This document shows, piece after piece, positions 36,301 through 49,124 of a stretch of DNA of 64,000 nt (position 1 is the first letter of the stretch; each line of letters opens with the position of its first letter). Origin of the DNA: Lumbricus terrestris (lineage: Eukaryota > Annelida > Clitellata > Crassiclitellata > Lumbricidae). The translations under genes were made by a program, and so were the position numbers. Below the pieces are notes generated by a model. It was not told the DNA's origin, searched no databases, and saw only the letters and a program-made list of their open reading frames with translations. Where the stretch lies: contig OX457039.1 of the NCBI GenBank assembly GCA_949752735.1, forward strand, positions 30,875,313-30,939,312, given 5' to 3'.

Positions 36301-39255
36301 TTATGATAGGGGTTGGGGGTTTTATGGCCTGGCCGGATGCCCTTCTTGACACCAACCCAACAGTATTACAGTAAATAAAAAGGAAATAAAGTAAAAAAGG
36401 GAATATAAGAAAAATAATTGCTACTACACGCAATTGTTTTGTTTTTTTCCTTATTTAAGTGGATAAATAACCTTTAAAAAAATTCCTAAGCCAATATGGG
36501 GTTTAACCCCCAAAACCCCCTTGGCTAGGCCACTGGGTGTTCATAAGATTGCCAGATATCTACAGCTCTCCGAAGAATAAGATTGATTTCCCCCTGATAT
36601 ATAAATCAATGCTATAGGCATTGAAAGAGTTAGTATTTTGTGTTCTAAAAGGTATTTTTAAATAATAATGGAATTTTTCAATTAATAAAAGTCCAAGTTG
36701 TAATTGGTAGTGTGTTATTTGAAGCAAGCTGCTAGCAACCATACACATAAATTTTCCACACCAGCTTTATCTTACTTACCTTCTTTCAATTTGCTCTATG
36801 GCAGCCTCACTTATTTATTTTCTGCATCCAATTATAGACTGACAGGAAAGTTCTGGTTAATGTTCTGCTTATCCATAGCAGCAGAGTAAACACTAAACAA
36901 AGCCAACATGTTGTCTAATAATCATGATTTCCATGCAGAAGTGAACATACACAAACTGCTATTATCTAATGAAATCTAATAAATCCTAGTAAAAAAAACA
37001 ATGTTATACAATATACATATTATCTCACACAGACATTCATATGTAATGATCACATCATGCAGATACGTTCATGTGCAAAAATTGGCATGTATGTTTTTAT
37101 ATATGTATCTGGACGCATCTACAGTACATTTTAACCTCTTGAGTAAGTACTGCCATAGGCCAAAAATTCTTAGTGTCATGCACACTAAGCCAAAAAATGC
37201 AAAAAATTCAAAAATGCACAGATTGATGCGTATTTATTGTTTGGTCAGTGGTGTCTGACTGTCTGATATGCAAAACAAAATTATGCACAATTAAGATAGA
37301 TTTTAAAGTTCTGTAAAGTTTATACACAAGACAAGGGATGCAGGAAAATACAACAATGCCCATGATATCAGCTGCCATAAATGTCTTACGCTTTGTCATT
37401 TTATTTACCGTAGGTCTCACTGCTGCTTCTTCGACGCTAGATCAAAAGTTGCTCATGAATATAGAATTTATGTAGCCCAAATTCAGCAAAAACCACGTCT
37501 GTGGTAACATCCTATAAGCCGTATAACATGAAACTAGACACGCCAGCACCTCCCCGAGTCTGTGTTTGCACCAGAATAATTCGGCAGTGAGGCGCTGGCA
37601 GTTCCTGCAAGGCGCCACATATCTTTCTCACATACAAGCCGTTAGGAGGTTAAGAAAATATGAGCGATGCTGATAAATGCTAACCTCACAGAATGTGCTC
37701 CAGTGATACAATCATCCGCTGCAATTTCAAATTCATAGCTCTTGGTTGCTTCATGATTTAATGGATTCCCTTTGGCTAGCACTATCTTAGCACCCCCAGT
37801 CTTGCGATCGACAAGCAGCACCTGGAATGGTATCGGAGCCGAGTTCGACTTGTAAACCGTGTATCCACAGATTTCATCTAGAAGTAAAAACCAGATGTTT
37901 AGAAAACATGTATGTCACAACATTTGACATTGTAACAACTGCCAACTGTTATATTTCTACTTTGATTTCGATAAACAATGTACTATTCAGAATGGCCATT
38001 ATAATGCGATACACCATTTGACTAATGGCATTTAGAGTAGCGCAATGGATAACACGCTGGCGTAGAGAGCAAGAGGTAACGATTTCGTGTCCCGAACAGG
38101 GCGGACATGCTTTGTAGGCTCTTATTAGCGCTGATTATTGCAGGCTGTCTGTTCTGTTAGTAGCTAAGATTTATGTAAATTTTCTGTAATCTGCATTCCC
38201 GTAAATTGTTTCAACTGCCAATATAATATAATTGTATACTGTAACTGGTTGCAGTCTGTCAACCGGATTGCTGAATAAATTAAATGAAGATTATTATTAA
38301 ATGCCCGAGACAATACTGCACAAAATAATTAGTTGGCGACTTCAATTCATATGCAACGTTCGACAAATTTTAAACTCAAATAATAAACTAAGAACCATCA
38401 TCATCACAGCATACCTTATACGCTTCAACTAAAGACTTTTCTAATGCTAAAATTATGATTGAAACGCAGACCAAAAGTTCTGGTATAGACCAACAGAAGC
38501 CCCACAAAATGTGGGCTTCGAAGCAGTGCAAGCACACTCGAGAAGAAAAGCAATATAGGAAAGACAAGTTGAGATTCAGCACATAAGCAGATAATAGCCG
38601 GTTCTGTCAAGTAGGCAATACCGACGGATAAATGAGGAATAAATAGTTCTTAGCATGGCAATTCCATAGACAAATCCCTCTAACAAAGTCAAACAACTTC
38701 AGAAGACTCTCTGCGGTGGCAAAAGAACGAAACTCATCTCGTTTTTTCAATATCATATATCTTTAAAAGGTAGAGCAATTTCCTTGCAAGCAAAATTTTT
38801 AAAATGGTGTACAGAAAAACCGCAGTTTTTACTTAGATGTGTCCCACACTTCCACATTTCCACTAACCTAAAAAACTAGCCTTGAATACAGTGTCCAGTA
38901 GTTAAACTAATTGCATCGTATGTTGAATGGTATATTGATATTCTCTCGAGGTCCCAACGCAACAGCACCAAATGTTGACAGCGAGGAAGGAAAACTAATT
39001 ACCTCCAGTCAGTCCCTTCCGGTTTCTAACAAACAAAGGAAGATCCAATTCCACTTCCTGCTTCTCGGTAGCATCCTCACGAATCGTGCCCCGGTAGACA
39101 CGTCGATCATCAGTCGTCTCTACAACCATCAACGGCCACACTAAGAATACATACCAGAGACTGAGAATTCACACTACTGTTTCAAATGCCACCTATGCAG
39201 TTCTAAGTCTTTTTATAACCTTTAAAGTTCACCAAACCAATTTAATAGATACCAA

Positions 39256-39306
<51 letters not shown>

Positions 39307-40812
39307 CACAATTCATGGTCACAACAAAGTTTTACTGAAAATGTAACTTGAACTGAAAATATTAAAATGTTATTTACACATTTTCCGCATCAACCAGACA
39401 ATGTAGGTTTCAAAATATATTTCATTTTATTTCAGTCCAAATATGCATATATATATATATATATATATATATAATCCATTGATAATTAGATATGGATGAC
39501 AATGCTTGAGCTGAAGAACAATTCCTAGTGTTTTGACAGCCCAATATTCAGCAGCAGTGCATTTCGGTGTCATATAGATACAATAACACTATATGTTTAA
39601 AAATATGTACACAACTACACATAGTATATGTATAATTGTATAAAATATTAATATATATATATGTATATATCTGTGTCTTCATTATAAACCAACTGGTGTT
39701 TGAACACATTGCAGTCATAAATTATACGGAAGTTAATTAAGATAAGAAGACGGATAGAAGTAGGGAAAGAAAATTTATGTGAGCAGCTTGTCCAGGACGA
39801 AAATTTCTTAAACAGTTTCAGACAAGACAGCAACCGAGAATGGCTGCATCCCAAGAGAGTCTGGTCTCATAATGTTTATGTGGTCATTTCTTAATAATTC
39901 AGCTTCTACACACACACCAATATACTCACTTATTTTACCACTGTCTAGTCTATAGCATATCTTTTTCATAAGCAAGCATGGCTCACCACTTAAATGTCTG
40001 CAAAGTTTGCATATATACTTTCTACATACTACACATAAATCTCAATTTCCTAATACATCATTTTTTTTAAACGAATTCTGGACATTATTGGATAGTACAG
40101 GAATTCCAAAAAGACACCCTCCATTCAGAATAGAAACTAGAAAATGTTTAATACCTCAAACACAAACACATAAGCTGCTAAAATGTCAAATGAGGGGGCC
40201 CGATAGAGTAATGGATAACACGCTAGCCAAGAAGCCAAGAATGCGAGAGGTAGTGAGTTCGAGCCCCCGTTGGGCGGATATGCTTTGTAGGCTGCTATTA
40301 GCGCCATGTATTGCAGGCTGTCTGTTCAGTTTGTATAGTTAAGATTTATGTATTCTGTAATCTGAGTTCCTGTAAATTGCCTCAACTGCATAATTGTACA
40401 CTGTAATCGGCTACGGTCTGTCAACCGGATTGTTGATTAAACGAAAATTATAAAATCAAATGCATATTATTTTATCACCTGTAGGAAGATATTGGAGACT
40501 GGCCAGAAACCTTGCAAAGTCATACCTTCACAACGTACAAGAACAAGGGAGGCAGACAAAAACAGTGAAAACCAGAACTGAAAAAAAACTGAGGACAGAT
40601 GATCGACGACTGCTGTCAGGCAATGAAAACGATCTAGTAATATTTGCCCAGGAAATTCCAGTCAAATTAATGAAGAAAGTGAATGTCGTCATCACCAGAT
40701 TAAACAACAAACACATCCAACGTATTATGTCAGAGAGACTGGACAGCAGCTCCCACTGTAAGGCTCTGAATAATTGAACAGTTTCACAGTGCAGCAGCAG
40801 CAGCAGCAGAAT

Positions 40813-40850
<38 letters not shown>

Positions 40851-41951
40851 CAAAGCCAAGGCACTGAACATTTGAAAGCAAATCAGTCTTGCAAACGCGA
40901 GGAGGACTCCCTAGCCGACCGACTGGAAGGGCTCCAGTGCAAAATGGCTCAGTTCAGCCACATCAAATGCACCGTTCATTAATCCGTCATTCATTAATCT
41001 CGAATGCTGCGAGCGTCCCATCATCAGGCGAGTGCATACAAAGAGCTGCAACGTCGGAACGCACACACGTCCCACTCGCGTCGTACCCAGCGAATGCGCA
41101 AAAATTTCCCAAGAGCGTCGGAATCGATATTCCTGATAAACACGGCCCCGCTGGTCGTGTCCCGCGGGAATAAATTTTACATAAAACACTGCTAATGCAA
41201 CACTGTTCCGCTTGATCGGACGACGACGACATTATTTACGACTCGCTAGAAGCTGGTGGACTGCCTGTTAAGTTCGCACTACCCATCGCGTTCAGACCAA
41301 ATGAGACATGCCAATGCATCTACATATCAGGAAGAGAATTGCTTCAGAGTATCTCATCATCTCAATTCCAGCATCCAGAAGACACAAAATATCGCAAGAT
41401 ATAGTAATGAATGTGTAGACTACCATGCAAATTTTGTGAACATCGTGCTTCCCCCCCCCCAGTAATGAATGTGCAGATATCCCTGTGATACCCAACTGCA
41501 GATCATGTAGCTTTGGGATCCAGTGTGTCATCCCCTGCGGCAACATTTCATAACCATGTCTGCCTCTCGAAGTTGGATTAGCGGATTGCTCTTAAGTTGT
41601 CTTGCCAAATCTATTCCAGGTTTCAGTCAGACTTCTTTTCAACATTAAATGCATGTGTGCACTGCAGTTTGTATGCATGCCTGAGATAAAGGATTTTTCT
41701 TCAGCACTGTAGAATGCATAGTGGACCCGTTTCATTTAAACTCATCACAATGCTGAAAAAGACGGTACTTTTAAAACTAGTCACAGTTTACTACATCCAC
41801 CCTCAAATAATAAACAACTTTGACTATCACGGTATCACTAACACAGTGCAACAGTGCTCACAGGAATTTGCATAAAAACAAAATGAACATAAAAAGACAC
41901 AAATACATGCATGTATAACTGTAGATAAACATAATAATATCTTGTTTCTGA

Positions 41952-41982
<31 letters not shown>

Positions 41983-44865
41983 TCATAGGAACTATAAACT
42001 ATAATAAAGGTTACATAATTATATATAAATATGATTTCATGAATATTTCTGACTGGACCATTTCGCAATCCATCTCTATACATAAACAGACTATAATCTA
42101 GCTCACGAGAACAAAACAACAATTTCAACCTGTCAGTGCTGCAATAACTGATGCATTGGCAATTATTTTGATGGCATTCTTATTTGCAACATGCTAAGCC
42201 TCGGTCATTTTTCAGACTGCACCCGTTATGTCAACAAAGCCACGGTGGCAATAGAGCTGCACAGACCATTCGTTTGTATACGCACCGCTGCAAGCATGTA
42301 GCTATGTGCAGCTCTTCCAAGTAAAACATGCGAATCTATATACCACCTACCAGTGATTGAGTAATGCACTGTGCATAACACACACACACACACACACACT
42401 GCTGCAATGCTTCCAGAGTAATGGTACACAATTTCTTGATTCATGTGATTTAAATAGCCATATAAAAGATACAGGTCTAAAATGTTTTTTTTCCATCCAG
42501 CCATTAAGATACATGTACAGTTTTTGTACACATCTTCTTCATAGTTCCAGCTTGTTATTCATGAATGCTCATGTTATAAACTACTGAGTCAACAACTGGT
42601 CCTAGAATGTGAATACAAATGATCAATTTACAAGCACTGCATCACATTTACGCTGTTCATCATCGTCGTCGTTGGTCAACTGAATTGCAGATCAATCACC
42701 AATTTCATCAAACTTATAACCACTGAAAATGCAGTTTCGTTACCAAACCCATAGGCCTCAAAATATTTAACAAATGTGTAACAAAATACATCCAATTATG
42801 GAGCAAACGTTGTATTTTGAAGATCTGAAGTGAATACAGACCTGTTTCTTTATATAAATTGGTACAACCAAAAAAGTAAACGGCATTTCTGATGACAATA
42901 TGTCACTCTCAGTGTTGGGGGCCTTCAGTACTGTATTGTCCATGCTGAGGACTAAGGACTAGTCTTAAACAAGCCATCATAAAAGAGCAAAAATTTTGTT
43001 CTATCTGCTTGTCCAGTGTCCACTATCTAAAATTTCACAATTTTTTTCTATTCATATAGTGTTTACTGTCGAAACCAAGCAGTCGATAATATTATAAAAT
43101 TAAAATATGCTTGCATGTTCAGATTTCAGTAAAAATATTCAAAATCCTAATTTAAAAACTCTTAAAACAGTACAATTTTGTTTGGCCAGGATTAAATCTC
43201 AATTTAATAGTCAATTTGATCACCTACAACTTAACGCTGTACAAGTTAATCTAGATATTTTTCACAGGAAGACCCCCACTGACTACAATGTATACCACTG
43301 ACTGAAGTTGGTACAATGAACAATCAGTTCAGACTATCTTTAAATTGTTCATGCTATAAGACTGTACAAAAACCGAAATACATTATCAATCAGAAAAACA
43401 ATACAACAAAATGCATTAAGAAATAATACAGTTCCAATTAAATCAAGTCAAGCACACGCAAGCAAAATTAAGTCCACAAAGTGGCACCAAAGGGACCATT
43501 CAAGATGATAACCAGTGAGACTTTTCATCAGCAAAGACCCTTTCATCAAACAAGAAGAAAGAACGCAGGAGACCGTAATCAACAAACAGAGAAGCAATTA
43601 CTTCAATTCTCGTTCCATCCATTCTTTCATTCTCCAGTGGCTAATATTCGTTTCAACATATCAAGCCAAATGGGAAAATCGATATCAGCCGGTCGAAAAT
43701 GACTATATGGCCAAATCGAAACATTAAACCAATCCATGCAATTTAAGTGCCAGCACAACAATGAGAAAAACATTGTTTTATGCCATCAGACAATTGAATG
43801 TCATCACAAATATAAACTGGACTCTGCGTATATAAATAAAAGACTCCTGAAATGAAACTATTGAACTGCCAAAGCATGTTATCATTTAAACTGACCAGTG
43901 CAACCTTTCTTTACTTCTAACAAATTGCATTGTTTAATTTAAATAAAAGAGTTTTAAAAGTCAAACACTGTGAAAGTGTAGTCTTTAGTCAAAAGACTGA
44001 TAAGAAACAAACATGAACCTGGAGCACATTCCAGCCTACATCTGCGACCATCATAACTCGTAGATTGGTGACATGTATGCAACGTAAAAACGCCGATACA
44101 ATGTTTCGTTACTTCATAAAAAATATGACAGAAAAGGAAAAAATAAATATTCTCTGAACAAATGCATTTGTAATGCAGTATCATGATATCCAAAAGTATC
44201 AGTTCACTGTTAATGAGAGTCCACTGAAGAAAATAAAGCTTCACACGTTAAGTGGAAAGACTGCAAATACCTTTTCTCCAGCAACAGTTCATCACCAACC
44301 GGACTTAGAAATAGCTATAACACTAGGGAAATGTACGCACGCATGAATAATGCATGATCATCTCCTATATCTTCTTGCAGGTGTTTCCGTGACGACGACC
44401 ATTACCGTCACCACCATGATTACAATTTCAAACTGCATACAAATTATGTGTGCACAGATAGTTCCTAAATTTGTGTACAAATCGCACGACTAAACTGGTA
44501 GTAAAAAACCAATACATAATGCTACAGCATATAATACTGCAAAAGCTACATTTAGCAAAAAGAGCAACAGAAATACTAAGATCTGCTACAGACTTTAAGT
44601 ACAGATGAACAAACTGCAGTCTTTATGTAATTATAAAGTAATTTAATATGAAATATTTAGTATGTCATCACCAAATCATCAACCTTGGTTCAATACGCAT
44701 ATCAGCTCTGCAATAAATCTTGTAAAATGACAACATGATGTCCGACATAAGACTGAAAATTAACGTCATAGTCAGACTTTTACACAAATACAAATGATGC
44801 TACAGTGCACCCAGTTGGCTCATTGGTCAGACCAAATTGGTCACAAAGGCATACACCAACAGTCC

Positions 44866-44912
<47 letters not shown>

Positions 44913-47900
44913 TCATCAGCCATTATCGCACATTGTCTGCTTTGCAAACTAAAATATATATACAAACATACAGCTACAGCTGCTACATATATAAATGTCA
45001 TATCTGCGCAAATATATTCTGACATGCACATGACATTATACAAATACACACATATGTGAAAGCACACGCATATACATATCTACACATGCATAAACACACA
45101 TGTCTATTATAGTAAATGCTTCTGGATGGTGTGAAATATGCCTTTAATTGGAAGGCCAACATTAGCAATATCTGCTTACACTGGCAGATTTAACCACAGT
45201 TGCAGACAGATGGAGGTGGATTTGAACCCGCAACCCTTTGGCTGCAAGGTAACGAACATAGCCACTACACCACCACGCCTGGGTGGTGGAGTAGTTTTCA
45301 ATAATGTTTCAAACAATGTATCTTTGAACTGCTAATGAAATTCAATGGTCTTCTGTACTCCTAGATACAATGGCAACATTTCTCCTTGCTGAATGCTCGG
45401 TTGACAAGGAAGGGTAAATGACAGTGATGTGACAACTTACAAGAATCATTCTTACAAAGTACTGTATGAAGACTGTTTCTTGTGAGAAGATCTATGCTTA
45501 TCCTGTTGATAATGAGGATTTGCTGTGTAGAGTTGGCTCCTCATCTGGAGAAATACTGAACAGGTAATCAAGAACGCTAAAATTGATCCGTAAATACTTT
45601 GCAACTTAGGATAAAACAGCTTCAACTGATTTCATACAGCTTTCCAATGTGACTTTGTTTCTTGGTTATTTCGAATAAACTCTGACTTTAGAGTGAAACT
45701 TTAAATGCATCCTTCTTTTCCAAGTGCTGTCTGTTTCTCATTTGATCAGTTTTTGAGGGAGACAGAAGAAAAGAGAAGCACATGCAACAAAATCGTATAC
45801 GTGCTTCAGACAAAGACAGATGAAGGCAATCGTAATCGTAATCTCAAGATTTCTACAGCTCTCACAAAAGCGAAGTCATGGGAACCAGCTTATTCACAGG
45901 CGCTTAGTCAAAACAAAATCGATAGGCAGCGGGTCAAGATCCTGAGAATCAGGCAGGCAGATATATTATGCCAAACTGTTTACTTCTTTGTAAACCTTTA
46001 CCTTTGCTGTTTTTGGGGATGAGCAAGAAATTCAAACGAATGAATAAGTTTATAAATGTATTGTATTAGCAATGTGTATTCTGTGTGGACTTTGGAGGAG
46101 AACGATAAAGTGTGCATTGGACACCTACGGGTTGTTAACCCATGGATAATGATGATGATGATGATGATTCTGTGCAAGTATGATGTACCATGTATGCAAG
46201 TATTCATGTTTGCAAACAATTCATACAGCACCTTAATGAATCCCTGAAACTTCGTTATCGAATTGATACTGAACCGCATGCTGTATGAGCATTTACAATA
46301 GACTATTAACTTACACGAATCTACATTCTACACTCAAACTGCTCAATGCTCATTGATTTCTAACTGCTCAAACAATAACTGTTCAATAAATAAATTTAAC
46401 TTTATTTTGCAAGACTACAAGTCATGGCTGTGTACATGAAAGTTCAAAGTAGCAACTTTTTTAATTATAAAATCATCAAAACCATCATAAAACAAATGTC
46501 AAAATACAACAAATATCAACAGCTGAAAAAGTTTATTTTCAATAGTGCATAACTTTAATCTCAACAGAAAGTTCTCTTCAACAAGTATCTGGCTATTGTC
46601 ATATATTTATGGCTGCCATTGGCACATGCGCTAATACGTGCCTGACATGGGTGCCTGCAGAAATTTTAGCAGGAGGGGGCCAAACACAATGGTTACGGTT
46701 AACTTTTTTGCAAGAGCTTAAACATGCAAAGCAGAAAATTAAGAAGGTGGCCACTATTCACAGAGTTTTCTAAATGTCAATTTTTCAGCTAAACCTCTTG
46801 TATCATTAATAACATTATTTAGCACTTTAGTGCGAAGGAATTTGTTAAAAACCAAAAAGTACCAGTTAAAAAATAGGAAATCGATTTCCACGGGGGCAAG
46901 TGCCCCTCTTGCCCCTACGTGTGGGCGCCCATGGTGCCTGGCCATGTCGGTGTCAATGGGCCGCATCTGCGTGCTGTGACTTGCATGTATTGATTTAAAA
47001 TAATTGCTATTTTGCATATCGTCCAATGCAAAACAGCAAATCATAGCCTGGAAAGATCTAGCAGGTTGTCAAGTCAGTTAACTGAATCATTAAGCCAACG
47101 GATTGAACCGCAAGTCAAAAAGGTAGGTGCTCAGTCTTAATGAATTGCTAAACTGATTGCATGATGGAACTAGTGAACAACCACTCATGCCATTTCAAAA
47201 GTGTCACAAATTCACATCGTGCCTGAAGCTCTGGCAGGTTATGACAGAATTAAAACCTGTACCACTGCCATTTCGTCTTAAACCATTCTTATCAGCCACT
47301 CATTCTGTTTTAGACCAAGAACTATGGACCTCATACCTTGCTTCAAATGCTCAAGCCTATTATTAAATTTTCCAAAGTTTAACAAATGTGAATTAATTAA
47401 AACATTTACAGCTGCTGAATAAGTAAATGCAAGATCAGCCAATGTGCCAATGACCAGTATCACTGGACCAGCCTGCTGACTCATCACACTTTCCACAAGT
47501 GGTCAGACATTCAGAATTCTGAAACTTTCACCTATGTATGTCACAAACGTCCGCCAGTCAATAATTGAATAAAACAGATGAAAAGCATCATGCTTATGAA
47601 TTACTATAATAATACTTAATTTATTTCTCATTCCCTTTGGTTGCACAGTTCTCTACTCTCCTTTAAATCCGCTTTGGCCATATTGTCAAAAACAAAATGA
47701 TCACATGCAAATAATTACTCAATATTGAAAAATATGGAATATTCTTTGGAATTTGTCTATTATATACAATAATGCATGTATACTTTCATTCTTTCGTTTC
47801 ATTCATTCATACATTAGAGGTGCTCAACAGTGTAATGGTTGGCATGCTGGATAGTGAATAAAAACAGTTAAAGGTTAAAGTCCATGCCAGAGCAGATATT

Positions 47901-48127
47901 TGGTTCAAGTGCACCTTCTATCCAACTCAGTTAACGAGTACATCGACCGTACAATGTTGCTGCTCATCTACTTGCCATCCACTCTCATGTGTTGCTCAAT
48001 GCAAAGAAAATGAATCACCAACACTTCATACTCATGGCTGCCTCTTGGCAATTTCTTAAGGGGCTGCACTTTAAATACAAATATATATAATTATGTATAT
48101 ATATATATATACATATATAACATACAT

Positions 48128-48176
<49 letters not shown>

Positions 48177-49093
48177 AGTCTTGGGGTCTCAAGACGGTGT
48201 CTCGGTATCGATGTCATGATCTATTGTCCCGGTCTTCACAATCATTTCTTGTCTTTTTGGAAAGTTCTGTCTTTATGTGATAGTCTATTTCTCAAGATTG
48301 TTCTCTACAGTTCTTGCACAAACTGTCTCTAGTTCTGCTATACCTGCGCCATAAAATTATCCTGTGCCGATGCGATAACTAGCATGTCGGATATGATTAA
48401 CACACAGGAAGTTTACAAAAGTGGTCTTTCTGGTTAATACTAACATAACAGATGCTGATTAGAATAATTTCTACTTTACTTTGATTTAATATCTGTGACT
48501 TAAGAATCCTAAATATCTTAGAAAGAACGATGACCTGAAATGGTCAAACTTATGTTCAGGAAATTTGAAGCCATGGACAAACAAAAGAAATGGCAAGCTG
48601 TTTGATGCTGGCATAAAGTCACCATAATCGAAACAACTGGAACAGCTAGTTTGTCACGAAGATTTCTGTTGTAAATTTTTTGAATACTGTTGGTTTAAAT
48701 TTTAGAATCGCTTAGATGAGTTTATGCCATTCTGGTGATCGGCTGACTTTAACAGTCCCTGGTAGTAGACTTGAACCGTTAAGAGAAACTTTGCATTTGG
48801 GCTCATGTTGTTTTTATTGCTTATGCTGCAAACTGTGCTACCCTGTGGATTAAATGGTGAAAAGCCTCGGTCTGGACTGTCTTGGACCTTGTGTGTCAGG
48901 CTCGGTTCCCACTGTCTCGGTCTCAAGAGTTGTGAGTCTCGCACACAAGTTCGATTACAATACAATGAGACAACTAAAACTCTGCTTTAAGCATTAATTT
49001 CAATTCAAACAATCAGCTCTGTACGAAGTCAACAGTCATAACAAATTTCGACCGCAGGAAACAACGCTTGCTATTGTTGTGCAAAATTAATGA

Positions 49094-49124
<31 letters not shown>

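Noticed and set aside
40528..40881. Poly-Leu or poly-Gln coding repeat
   Set aside because: Plain CAG repeat in an intron; no splice-flanked frame, no relation to calsyntenin.
40889..41232. Alternative calsyntenin first exon encoding a signal peptide
   Set aside because: Minus-strand frames starting with Met here have no hydrophobic leader; kept only as a possible non-coding promoter region.
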